The position numbers and the translations under genes were made by a program. The notes under the pieces were generated by a model. It was not told where the DNA came from, did no database searches, and worked only from the letters and a program-made list of their open reading frames with translations. A DNA stretch of 64,000 bases from Cardiobacterium hominis (GTDB lineage Bacteria; Pseudomonadota; Gammaproteobacteria; Cardiobacteriales; Cardiobacteriaceae): NCBI RefSeq assembly GCF_900637305.1, contig NZ_LR134365.1:2224501-2288500 (forward strand), read 5' to 3'. Below, one piece after another: positions 36,228 to 44,368 of the stretch (position 1 is the first letter of the stretch; the number at the start of each line of letters is the position of its first letter).

Positions 36228-37391
36228 CTATTGTTGATTCATGCCCGCTGGCGGCAATAGTGATTCGTAGCGGGCGTCAGTGAGTGTGCGCAGGAAGGCT
36301 TCCAGCGCGTCAAGGTCGGTATCTGTAAGTGGCGGCGCTTGCAGGCGGACGCTATCAACGGTTTCCGCGACTTCCGGCGCGTCCCAGTTTTTGCCGGTGG
36401 CGGGGTTGGTGCGCGCTTGGTTGTAGTGGTCAAAGAAGTGCAGTACGCCGCGCAGGTCGGGGATGACGCCGTTGTGCATGTAGGGCGCGGTGACAGCGAT
36501 GTTGCGCAGGGTCGGGGTGCGGAATTTGCCATCCAGGCTGGCGTTGCCATCGGTGCGCGGGTTCGCCATCAGGCCGTGGTCGATGTAGTCGGCGGCGCGG
36601 CCTGCAAGGCGGATGAGTTCGGGATTGCGCGGCACGCCGATGTTGTAATAGTAGTAGTTGCTGAAGGGTTCTTCGGTGCTGCCCGGCGCTTTGCCGAGGT
36701 GGCAACTGGCGCAGTTGCTGCACGCGGGGTCGAAGAAGATTTGTCGCCCGCGTTCTTCCTGCGGGGTGAGCGTCGCTTGGCCTTGCAGGTAGCGGTCGTA
36801 TTTGCTGTCGTAGCTGCGCAGCGCCGGGCTGCGTTCGTAAGCGGCGATGGTGTTTTGGAGTTCGCTAAAGGCGCGCGCCGTCTGGTAGCCGAGGCCGGGT
36901 TTGCCGACGGTGTTGAAGACGGCGCTGCCGTACAGGGCTTTGAGGTTGTAGGCGTACTGTGCGTTTTTTTCGAGGCGGGCGGTAACGGCTAATGCATCCG
37001 GCATGTTCATTTCGAAGCTGGTAAAGAGCGGGCCGGTGATTTGTTCTTCAAGGTCGCTCGCGCGGCCGTCCCAGAATTGACCACCGCGATAGAGGCCGCT
37101 GTCGGCGTCGTAGTGGAAGCGCGGGCTGTTAGCGGCGTAGGTAACGGGCGGAGCGTTGCGGATGCCGTAGTGCATGCCGCCGCTACCGAGCGACACCATG
37201 CCCTTGCCCGCGTTCTGCCGTGGGTCGGCGAAGGCATAAGCGGGCTGGTGGCAGGTGAAACAACCGATGTCCTGCGCTTGTGAGAGGCTGGGGTCAAAGA
37301 AGAAGAGTTGTCCCAATTCTTCCGGGGTGAGCAGGGTGGCGGCGGTCGCGCTGGTGGTGATGAGTGCGCTTGCCCAGAGGAGGCGGTTCAT
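36228..37391 (-). CDS. Di-haem cytochrome c peroxidase family protein (MauG/CcpA type)
   Basis: 387 residues from the ATG at 37391 (MNRLLWASALITTSATAATL), chosen because it gives a clean Sec signal peptide; the frame is open 87 nt further but that extension looks non-coding. Two c-type haem motifs, CFTCH (about residue 43) and CASCH (about 232). The second half shows the family FRTPTLRNIAVTAPYMHNG, whose Met ligates the high-potential haem. Periplasmic; would reduce H2O2 with electrons from the cytochrome pool, or modify a partner if MauG-like. It lies beside torAC, but repeat DNA separates them. Confidence 0.88.
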   Translation of the reverse strand: MNRLLWASALITTSATAATLLTPEELGQLFFFDPSLSQAQDIGCFTCHQPAYAFADPRQNAGKGMVSLGSGGMHYGIRNAPPVTYAANSPRFHYDADSGLYRGGQFWDGRASDLEEQITGPLFTSFEMNMPDALAVTARLEKNAQYAYNLKALYGSAVFNTVGKPGLGYQTARAFSELQNTIAAYERSPALRSYDSKYDRYLQGQATLTPQEERGRQIFFDPACSNCASCHLGKAPGSTEEPFSNYYYYNIGVPRNPELIRLAGRAADYIDHGLMANPRTDGNASLDGKFRTPTLRNIAVTAPYMHNGVIPDLRGVLHFFDHYNQARTNPATGKNWDAPEVAETVDSVRLQAPPLTDTDLDALEAFLRTLTDARYESLLPPAGMNQQ

Positions 37392-37454
37392 GTTGCGGCG
37401 GGGTTTTGGGATGTGGTGCGCCGCAGCGCACCTGGGTGTTTTTACGGGTTTCGC

Positions 37455-37693
37455 TGTTGGGCTAGGGGATGTTGACAATTGAGACGTCCCCCTCCCCTGC
37501 AGAGCGAAGCTCGCAGCGGGAGAGGGTCGGGGAGGGGGTGAGCAATCATTGATAAACCAAGATTCCTGTTTTTCAATCGATTGCTACCCTCTCCCCAATC
37601 CCTCTCCTAGAGGGACAAGCTTTGCTCGCGTAGCGAGAGAGGGACTCGTTCACCGGATTGTCAACGCTCTAGCTCCTCCATTCATGCAGCGGT
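37455..37693. repeat. Composite GC-rich repeat between the peroxidase gene and torA
   Basis: From TTGGGCTAGGGGATGTTGAC onwards this matches 57057-57120, including TTGACAATTGAGAC and the CCCTCCCCTGCAG...GCAGCGGG palindrome. The middle (about 37540-37610) is a diverged form of the 25117/57240 tail-plus-palindrome. The last part has a CTCTCCTAGAGG...GAGAGAGGGACTC stem that may end the torA transcript. No gene in 37392-37693. Confidence 0.75.
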
Positions 37694-40174
37694 TTATATT
37701 TCCGCCATTTTCGGCGGGGTGAAGGCGGTGAGCGTTGGCGCGTCGCCCATGTATTTTTCGACGTTCACGACTGCGGTGTAGCCGGTGTTGCCTTGGGCGA
37801 GGCGCGAGGTGCCGCGGTCGATGGCAAGGACGTTGCCGCAGCCGTTTTTGCAGAGCGCATTCGGGCTGCCGTCGGCGGGGTCGTACCACGCGCCTTCGTG
37901 CAGGGCGACGATGTTTTTTTTGATGCGCTCGCTGATGACGGCGCCTGCCAGTACTTGGCCGCGGCCGTTATAGACGCGCACGAGGTCACCGGTCTGGATG
38001 CCGCGCGCGGCGGCGTCTTCCGGGTGTATCCATAGTGGTTCACGGTCGGCGACGGCGTATTGTTCGCGTAGGCTGGTTTGGTTGAGTTGGGAGTGCAGGC
38101 GGTAGTGGCTGTGCGGGGTGACGAGTTGTAGCGGGTATTCGGCAGGCGCGTTGCCGAGGTATTCAACGGGTGGCAGCCAGCTCGCGTGCGGCAGGCAGTC
38201 GTCGTAGTGCATGGCTTCGATGGTTTTTGAGTAGAGTTCGATTTTGCCAGACGGGGTGCCGAGCGGGTTCAGAATGGGGTCTTCGCGGTAGTCGGCGTAG
38301 CGCACGTAGCGGTCGGCTTTGGGGTCACGCGGGTTTTCGTACACTTTGTTTTCTTCCCAGAATTGTTGGAAGAGCGGCATGGCGATGCGCTGTTGGCGCG
38401 CGCTTTGTTGGGCTTCGTCGTAGAAGCTTTTGAGCCATTGCATTTCGGTTTTGCCTTCGCTGTAGGCGGCGTCCACGCCGAAGCGTTTGGCGAGGTCGTG
38501 GAAGATGTCGTAGTCGTTTTTGGCTTCGCCCTGCGGTTCGACGAGTTTTTTCATCGGCACGATGTGCATGTTGGAGTAGTCGCCGGTCATGGTGAGGTCG
38601 TTGCGTTCGTAGCTGGTGGTCGCGGGCAGGACGATGTCGGCGTGTTTGGCGGTCGCGGTCCAGTAGGGTTCGTTGACGATGATGATTTCGGGTTTTTGCC
38701 AACCGGCGCGCAGGCGGTTCAGGTCTTGGTGGTGGTGGTAGGGGTTGCCACCGCACCACCAGATCATGCGGATGTGCGGGTAGTTGCGGGTTTGGCCGTT
38801 GTAGGCGTATTCGCCGCCGGGGTTGTGCAGGGCGTCGGCGATGCGTGCAACCGGGATGGCGAGTTTGCTCGCGCCGCTTTCGAGCCAGTCGGTGCCGCTG
38901 CCTGCCTGGGCGGGTGTGTTGCCGATGTTGGGCAGGATGCCTGAACGGCGAGTGGGCGCGCCGCCGTTGGAGTAGTGGTAGGAGAAGCCGAAACCGCCAC
39001 CGGGCAGGCCGATTTGCCCGAGGATGGCGCAGAGGGTGACGATCATCCAGTGTACTTGTTCACCGTGATGCTGGCGCTGGATACCCCAGCCCGCCATGAT
39101 CATGGTGCGGTTTTCGTGGAAGAGTCGCGCCAGCTCGCGGATTTTTTCGGCGGGTACGCCGGTGATGGGCGCCGCCCATTCGGGGGTTTTAGGCATGCCG
39201 TCTTTGTCGCCGAATACGTATGCGCGCACGGCGTCATAGCCGACGGTGTATTTTTTGAGGAATTCGGTGTCGTGCCGGTTCTGGCGGATGAGTTCGTGGC
39301 AGATGGCGAGCATGAGCGGCACGTCGCTGCTGGGGTTGGTCGGTATCCATTCGCAGCGGTCTTTGCCGAGGAAGTCGGCGGTTTCGGTCCAGGTGGGGTC
39401 GATATTGAGGACTTTGATGTCCGGGCGTTCTTTGAGTTTTTTGAGGTAGAGGCGGGCTTGGCCGTCCGAGGCTGACCAGGCGATTTGTGAGCTGTTGTAG
39501 AGGTTCATGCCCCAGAGGACGACGACTTTGCTTTCGTCGAGCACGACTTCCCAGCTGGTTTGTTGTTCGTAAACTTCGAGTGTTCCCAGGACGTGCGGCA
39601 GGATGACTTGCGCCGCGCCGGTCGAGTAGTCGCCAAGGTGGCCGACGTAGCCGCCCGCGAGGTTCAGGAAGCGCTGCATCAGGGTGTAGGCTTTGTGCAG
39701 CACGCCCGCCGAGCGCCAGCCGTAGGAGCCGGCGAAGATGCTTTGCGAGCCGTAGCTGGCGTAGATGCGGCGCAGTTGTTGTTCGATGATGTCGTAGGCG
39801 CGCTCCCAGCTGACGGGGACAAAGGCGTCGTCGCCGCGTTTGCCGTCGGGTTGGGTGATGTTGTCGAGGTTATCGAGGAATCCTTTACGGATCATCGGTT
39901 GTGTGATGCGGACTTTGTTATAGACCTGGTCGGCGACGACGGTTTGCAGCGGGTTGTCGCCGAGGTCTTCGATGGCGGGCGCGGATGATTGGATTTTGCC
40001 GTCTTTGACGACGACAGCGAGCGGCCCCCAGTGCGCGGCGGTGATGATGGTCTGCCCGTCTTTGACGGTTTCGGCGAAGACGCGCGCGCTGAAGGCGGGG
40101 GCGACGAGTACGCCGCCAATGGTTGCGCCGGTTTTGAGGAAGTTGCGGCGGCTGGTGCGGTATGTTGTGGTCAT
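37694..40174 (-). CDS. torA: TMAO/DMSO-type molybdenum reductase, catalytic subunit
   Basis: 826 residues from the ATG at 40174 (GGGAGG 6 nt upstream). Tat signal TSRRNFLKTG (residues 7-16), then the molybdopterin oxidoreductase fold. The Mo-ligating serine is probably S150 in AGSYGWRSAG; the dinucleotide-binding C-terminal domain follows (about 690-826). Periplasmic bis-MGD enzyme reducing TMAO and/or other S/N-oxides with electrons from TorC. Overlaps the torC stop by 4 nt. The TorA versus TorZ/BisC/DorA distinction and substrate range cannot be settled by eye. No torD chaperone gene is adjacent. Confidence 0.9.
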   Translation of the reverse strand: MTTTYRTSRRNFLKTGATIGGVLVAPAFSARVFAETVKDGQTIITAAHWGPLAVVVKDGKIQSSAPAIEDLGDNPLQTVVADQVYNKVRITQPMIRKGFLDNLDNITQPDGKRGDDAFVPVSWERAYDIIEQQLRRIYASYGSQSIFAGSYGWRSAGVLHKAYTLMQRFLNLAGGYVGHLGDYSTGAAQVILPHVLGTLEVYEQQTSWEVVLDESKVVVLWGMNLYNSSQIAWSASDGQARLYLKKLKERPDIKVLNIDPTWTETADFLGKDRCEWIPTNPSSDVPLMLAICHELIRQNRHDTEFLKKYTVGYDAVRAYVFGDKDGMPKTPEWAAPITGVPAEKIRELARLFHENRTMIMAGWGIQRQHHGEQVHWMIVTLCAILGQIGLPGGGFGFSYHYSNGGAPTRRSGILPNIGNTPAQAGSGTDWLESGASKLAIPVARIADALHNPGGEYAYNGQTRNYPHIRMIWWCGGNPYHHHQDLNRLRAGWQKPEIIIVNEPYWTATAKHADIVLPATTSYERNDLTMTGDYSNMHIVPMKKLVEPQGEAKNDYDIFHDLAKRFGVDAAYSEGKTEMQWLKSFYDEAQQSARQQRIAMPLFQQFWEENKVYENPRDPKADRYVRYADYREDPILNPLGTPSGKIELYSKTIEAMHYDDCLPHASWLPPVEYLGNAPAEYPLQLVTPHSHYRLHSQLNQTSLREQYAVADREPLWIHPEDAAARGIQTGDLVRVYNGRGQVLAGAVISERIKKNIVALHEGAWYDPADGSPNALCKNGCGNVLAIDRGTSRLAQGNTGYTAVVNVEKYMGDAPTLTAFTPPKMAEI

Positions 40175-41316
40175 GGTTGGCCTCCCTTGACGTCTTTGGC
40201 GTGGTTTTGCAGATAGTAGGTGAGCATCAGTTTGCCCGCGTCGTCCATGGAGGTGCGGCTGACCATGCCGTTGACGATGGACGGCCATTGGTTCGCGGTG
40301 AAATGTCCGGCGGGGACGACGGCGTGGCAGCCGCCGCAGTAGGCGTTATTAAGCGCGTTGCCGTAATCCCAGAGCGGCTGCGCGTCGGCAAGCAGGTTGG
40401 CGTTTTCCACCCAGGCGGTGAGGGTGACGGGTCGCCACTGGCTGCCCGTCTCGGCATCAGTGCTGTATTCGCCGTTCTTCAGGCGGTCGATGGCGTCTTC
40501 GGCGACAATCGCGCTGATGATGCGCTTGCCGCTTTGCGCGTAGATGACCTGCGCCGCGCCTTCCTGCTGATAACCGCTGATGGTGACGGCGCGCATATTG
40601 CCGTCCGCGCCGGTCACCTGCATCGCGGCGGTCGGCAGAATATTGGCAATTTCCACCGCCTTGTCCTTGTCGGCATAAAGCGGCAGGCGCGCGACCGGAT
40701 AAAGCGCCTTCGCATCCGTCGGGGTGTGTGCCGCGAGCTCGCTGAGGTGCTTGGCCGCTTCATTCGCGCCTTCAGTAAATTCCGGCGGGAAGTGGGCGAT
40801 ACCACGGTGGCAGTCGATACACGTCTCGCCGCTTTCGCGCGCCGCGCGGTGGCGTTCCGCCGCCTTCTCGCTTTGCGCAAACAAATCCATCGCGCCCGGC
40901 GTGTGGCATTGACGGCAAGTCGCCGAATCATCGGCCTTCATCCGCGCCCACACCTGTTTTGCCAACTCGCCGCGTTTCGCCTCGAAAGCGGCCTTGTCCG
41001 GCATCCCGCCGCGCATCTCGGCAACCACATCCTGCAGGCCGGTAGTTGCTTTCGTCCAGGCGTAGTTCCAATCGCTATCGTGCGGGATATGACAATCGGC
41101 GCAGCCCGCCTGAATACCGTACTTATTGGAAAAATGCTTGCTGCCCTGCCACTCCAGCTTCGGCTGCTCCATCGAATGACAGCTCACACAAAAGCCGGTG
41201 GTACTGGTCGCACGCAACGACCAATGCCCGCCATACAACGCGCCCGCACCGAGCAGAATGCCAACCACGAGGATTTTTAACCCCCGCCGTTTACCGGATA
41301 CAGATTTCTGTGCCAT
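40171..41316 (-). CDS. torC: Pentahaem c-type cytochrome TorC/TorY
   Basis: 381 residues. An N-terminal membrane anchor (about 12-30), then four NapC/NirT-type haem sites (CVSCH at 43, then CADCH, CRQCH, CIDCH) and a C-terminal domain with a fifth site, CGGCH. This five-haem layout is specific to TorC/TorY. Takes electrons from menaquinol and passes them to periplasmic TorA. Preceded by a good promoter (41353-41381), and divergent from the molybdenum-cofactor operon. Confidence 0.94.
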   Translation of the reverse strand: MAQKSVSGKRRGLKILVVGILLGAGALYGGHWSLRATSTTGFCVSCHSMEQPKLEWQGSKHFSNKYGIQAGCADCHIPHDSDWNYAWTKATTGLQDVVAEMRGGMPDKAAFEAKRGELAKQVWARMKADDSATCRQCHTPGAMDLFAQSEKAAERHRAARESGETCIDCHRGIAHFPPEFTEGANEAAKHLSELAAHTPTDAKALYPVARLPLYADKDKAVEIANILPTAAMQVTGADGNMRAVTISGYQQEGAAQVIYAQSGKRIISAIVAEDAIDRLKNGEYSTDAETGSQWRPVTLTAWVENANLLADAQPLWDYGNALNNAYCGGCHAVVPAGHFTANQWPSIVNGMVSRTSMDDAGKLMLTYYLQNHAKDVKGGQP

Positions 41317-41352
41317 TTTCTTGCCTCATATCAATTATTATCAATTTTCCCC

Positions 41353-41381
41353 AGTATAAAACGTGACATTCCTCAAGACAA
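41353..41381 (-). promoter_or_regulatory. torCA promoter
   Basis: Minus strand -35 TTGTCT (41376-41381), 17-bp spacer, -10 TATACT (41353-41358), about 37 bp before torC. Between it and the start are two TTGAT direct repeats (41329-41343) of unknown role. Confidence 0.6.
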
Positions 41382-41574
41382 ATCCTAAAAAAACGATAAA
41401 AAAGGACTGCAACCATCTGATTTCACAAAATAGCTGGTAAAACAAAAACGCACACAAAAACCACATGCGGGCGGTTACAATGCCGCGCCATGCGATACTC
41501 CCAGCAAACCGCTTCCCTGCGAAATATCGCGTAACGACAGTCGACTCAAAACCACCACGCATTCAAGGAACCCC

Positions 41575-42771
41575 ATGCAAACCCTCGACGAACTAAACGC
41601 GCAAATCGCCGCCACACTCGCACCCATCGCCCGCACCGAAACCGTCGCGCTGGATGACGCCTGCGGCCGCGTCCTCGCCGAAGCCATCACCTCAAACATC
41701 GAACTGCCCGTCGCCGACGTCTCCGCGATGGACGGCTACGCCTTCACCGCAAACAGCGGCGACACCCTCACCCTCATCGGCGAATCCATCGCTGGCCGTC
41801 CCTTTGCCGGCACCGTCGGCGCGGGCGAATGCGTGCGCATCATGACCGGCGCCGTCGTGCCCACAGGCGCGAACACCGTCGAAATGCAAGAAAACACCAC
41901 ACGCGACGGCGGCCGCATCACCCTCACCCGCCCTACCCCGCCGCGCGCCAACATCCGCTACCGCGGCGAAGAACTACAGCTGGGCGAAACCGTGCTGCAA
42001 CCCGGCAAAATCCTCAGCGCCGCGGACGTCTTGCTCCTCGCCGCGCTCGGCTGCGCGCGTATCCGCGTTACCGCACCGCTCACCGTCGCCCTGCTTTCCA
42101 GCGGTGACGAACTCGTCGCCCCCGGCGAAGCGCTCACCGAAAGCGGGCAAATCTACGACAGCAACCGCGCCCTGCTGAAAGCACTGCTCAAAAGCCTGCC
42201 GGTGCGCGTGCACGACCTCGGCATCATCCGCGACGACCCCGCCGCCATCGAAGCCGCCCTACAACAAGCGGCAAACAGCGACGCCATCATCACCAGCGGC
42301 GGCGTCTCCGTCGGCGACTACGACTACCTCAAAACCGCCGTCGCCAAACTCGGCAGCGTCCAGGCCTACAAAATCAAAATGAAACCGGGCAAACCCTTCG
42401 TCTTCGGCAACATCGGCACAGCCGCCTACTTCGGCCTGCCCGGCAACCCCGTCTCCAGCTTCGTCGGCTTCAGCCAAATCGTCCGCCCGGCGCTGTGGCA
42501 GTTGGCGGGCGCAAACCCCTTGCCCGCACCGCTCACCCTGACCGTACCGCTCGCAGCCCCCGTGCGCAAAGCTGTCGGCCGCCGCGACTTCCAGCGCGGC
42601 ATTCTGGAAAACGGCAGCGTCCGCCCACAAGGCGGGCAAGACTCGCACCGCGTTTACGGCCTTGCCCGCGCCAACTGCCTCATCGACCTGCCTGCCGACA
42701 GCGGCGACCAGCCCGCGGGCGCAACCGTTACCGTCTGGCCGTTCCTTGCCAGCCATCGCGGGGGCGACTGA
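41575..42771 (+). CDS. moeA: Molybdopterin molybdenumtransferase MoeA
   Basis: 398 residues. Four-domain MoeA: VADVSAMDGYAFT (about 45-57), RIMTGAVVPTGANTVEMQE (about 88-106), the MogA-like TSGGVSVGDYDYL (about 240-252) and GLPGNPVSSFV. Inserts molybdate into adenylylated molybdopterin. First gene of a ten-kb operon; the stop overlaps the moaA start by one base. A TACAAT at 41476-41481 is a possible -10. No Moco riboswitch structure was recognised in the leader. Confidence 0.95.
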   Translation: MQTLDELNAQIAATLAPIARTETVALDDACGRVLAEAITSNIELPVADVSAMDGYAFTANSGDTLTLIGESIAGRPFAGTVGAGECVRIMTGAVVPTGANTVEMQENTTRDGGRITLTRPTPPRANIRYRGEELQLGETVLQPGKILSAADVLLLAALGCARIRVTAPLTVALLSSGDELVAPGEALTESGQIYDSNRALLKALLKSLPVRVHDLGIIRDDPAAIEAALQQAANSDAIITSGGVSVGDYDYLKTAVAKLGSVQAYKIKMKPGKPFVFGNIGTAAYFGLPGNPVSSFVGFSQIVRPALWQLAGANPLPAPLTLTVPLAAPVRKAVGRRDFQRGILENGSVRPQGGQDSHRVYGLARANCLIDLPADSGDQPAGATVTVWPFLASHRGGD

Positions 42772-43742
42772 TGCTGATAGACCCCTACGCGCGCCGCATC
42801 GCCTACCTCCGCCTCTCCGTTACTGACTTCTGCAACTACCGCTGCGTCTACTGCCTGCCGGACGGCTACCAAGGCTGCGGCAGCGCGGACGAACTCAGTC
42901 TTGCCGAAATCCGCACCCTTGTCGCCGCCTTTGCCGCCTGCGGCACCGAAAAAATCCGTCTCACCGGCGGCGAACCCACCCTGCGCGCCGACATCGCCGA
43001 CATCATCCGCATCTGCGCCAGCACCCCCGGCATCCAAAAAGTCGCGCTCACCACCAACGGCCACCGCCTCGCCGAGCACTACCCGGCGCTGCTGGATGCC
43101 GGCCTCGACCAAATCAACCTCTCCGTGGACAGTTTCCGCGCTGCCACCTTCCAGCGCCTCACCGGCAAAAACCACCTGCCCGCGCTGCTTGCTACCATCG
43201 ACGCCCTGCTCGCGCGCGGCTACCACCACCTCAAACTCAACGCCCTGCTGATGCGCGACAGCGCCACCGAACTCTACGAAGACACCCTCGCCTACCTCAA
43301 AACCCGCCCGCTAACCATGCGCTACATCGAACTCATGCAAACCGGCGACAACGCCGCGCTCTACCAACGCGCGCACATCAGCGCTGCGCACATCACCGCG
43401 CGGCTGCTTGCCGATGGCTGGCAAGAGCGCGAGCGTAGCCCGCTTGCCGGCCCCGCGCGCGAATACCACCACCCCGACTACGCCGGACGCATCGGCATCA
43501 TCGCCCCCTACGAAAAAACCTTCTGCACAAAATGCAACCGCCTGCGCGTCACCGCACGCGGACAAATGCACCTCTGCCTGTTCGACAGCCTCAACTACGA
43601 CCTGCGCTCGTGGCTGCGCGCGGGCGACACCGAAGGACTCATCGCCCAACTACACCAACTCATCGCCCACAAACCCGAACGCCACCACCTGCACGAACAA
43701 AACCCCGGCATCATGCGCCACCTCGCGCAGATAGGAGGATGA
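42771..43742 (+). CDS. moaA: GTP 3',8-cyclase MoaA (radical SAM)
   Basis: 323 residues from the ATG at 42771 (TGATG with moeA). Radical-SAM cluster CNYRCVYC (about 21-28), SAM-binding LTGGEPTLR, the second 4Fe-4S ligands CTKCNRLRVTARGQMHLC near residues 248-265, and the C-terminal Gly-Gly (QIGG) needed for catalysis. Converts GTP to the cyclic precursor of cPMP, which MoaC completes. Confidence 0.96.
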   Translation: MLIDPYARRIAYLRLSVTDFCNYRCVYCLPDGYQGCGSADELSLAEIRTLVAAFAACGTEKIRLTGGEPTLRADIADIIRICASTPGIQKVALTTNGHRLAEHYPALLDAGLDQINLSVDSFRAATFQRLTGKNHLPALLATIDALLARGYHHLKLNALLMRDSATELYEDTLAYLKTRPLTMRYIELMQTGDNAALYQRAHISAAHITARLLADGWQERERSPLAGPAREYHHPDYAGRIGIIAPYEKTFCTKCNRLRVTARGQMHLCLFDSLNYDLRSWLRAGDTEGLIAQLHQLIAHKPERHHLHEQNPGIMRHLAQIGG

Positions 43743-43751
43743 CCGCGCAGA

Positions 43752-43779
43752 TTGAGTTAGCGCACAGCGCGTAACCCAA
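43752..43779. repeat. GTTAGCG-type palindrome, second copy
   Basis: TTGAGTTAGCGC-ACA-GCGCGTAACCCAA, an imperfect stem in the 73-bp moaA-moaB gap; related to 387-420. Confidence 0.5.
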
Positions 43780-43815
43780 CAAACCATAGCTTTTACCACC
43801 CAACCGGAAACCCTC

Positions 43816-44349
43816 ATGAGCCACAAAGCCCCCAAACCTTTCTACCCGCTGAACATCGCCATCCTCACCGTCTCCGACACCCGCACGCTCGCTGAAGACA
43901 CCTCCGGCCAATACCTCGAAGACGCCGTGCGCGCCGCCGGACACCACCTCGCCGCGCGCACCCTGCTCACCGACGACAAATACCACATCCGCGCGCAAGT
44001 CGCCGCCTGGATAGCAGATACCAACATCCAAGTCGTGCTGATTACCGGCGGCACCGGCTTCTATGGCCGCGACAACACCCCGGAAGCCGTCGCCGTCCTC
44101 TTTGACAAAACCATCGACGGCTTCGGCGAAGCCTTCCGCGCCGCTTCCATCGCCGACATCGGCATGAGCACCCTGCAATCCCGCGCCCTCGCCGGCATGG
44201 CAAACCGCACCGCCGTCTTCTGCATGCCCGGCTCAACCGGCGCCTGTAAAACCGCCTGGGAATACGTCCTGAAAGACCAGCTCGACTCCCGCACCCGCCC
44301 GTGCAACTTCTATCCGCATCTGACGCGCAGCGATGACAATCAATTATGA
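43816..44349 (+). CDS. moaB: Molybdopterin adenylyltransferase-type protein MoaB
   Basis: 177 residues. MogA/MoaB fold: IAILTVSDTRTLAEDTSGQYL (about 14-34) and LITGGTGFYGRDNTPEA (about 74-90), with the C-terminal AVFCMPGSTGACKTAWEYV. Homologues adenylate molybdopterin before MoeA; E. coli MoaB is itself poorly active, so function here is inferred. Its end overlaps the AT-rich gene that follows if that gene uses its first ATG (44333). Confidence 0.92.
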   Translation: MSHKAPKPFYPLNIAILTVSDTRTLAEDTSGQYLEDAVRAAGHHLAARTLLTDDKYHIRAQVAAWIADTNIQVVLITGGTGFYGRDNTPEAVAVLFDKTIDGFGEAFRAASIADIGMSTLQSRALAGMANRTAVFCMPGSTGACKTAWEYVLKDQLDSRTRPCNFYPHLTRSDDNQL

Positions 44350-44368
44350 ACTTACATTTGGAGCGCTA

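Noticed and set aside
41329-41343. TTGAT motifs upstream of torC considered as an FNR box
   Set aside because: On the coding strand they are direct repeats (TTGAT-N5-TTGAT), not the TTGAT-N4-ATCAA palindrome FNR needs.
41400-41574. Molybdenum-cofactor riboswitch in the moeA leader
   Set aside because: The leader is short and I could not fold it into the expected multi-stem structure; only general GC-rich stems are present.
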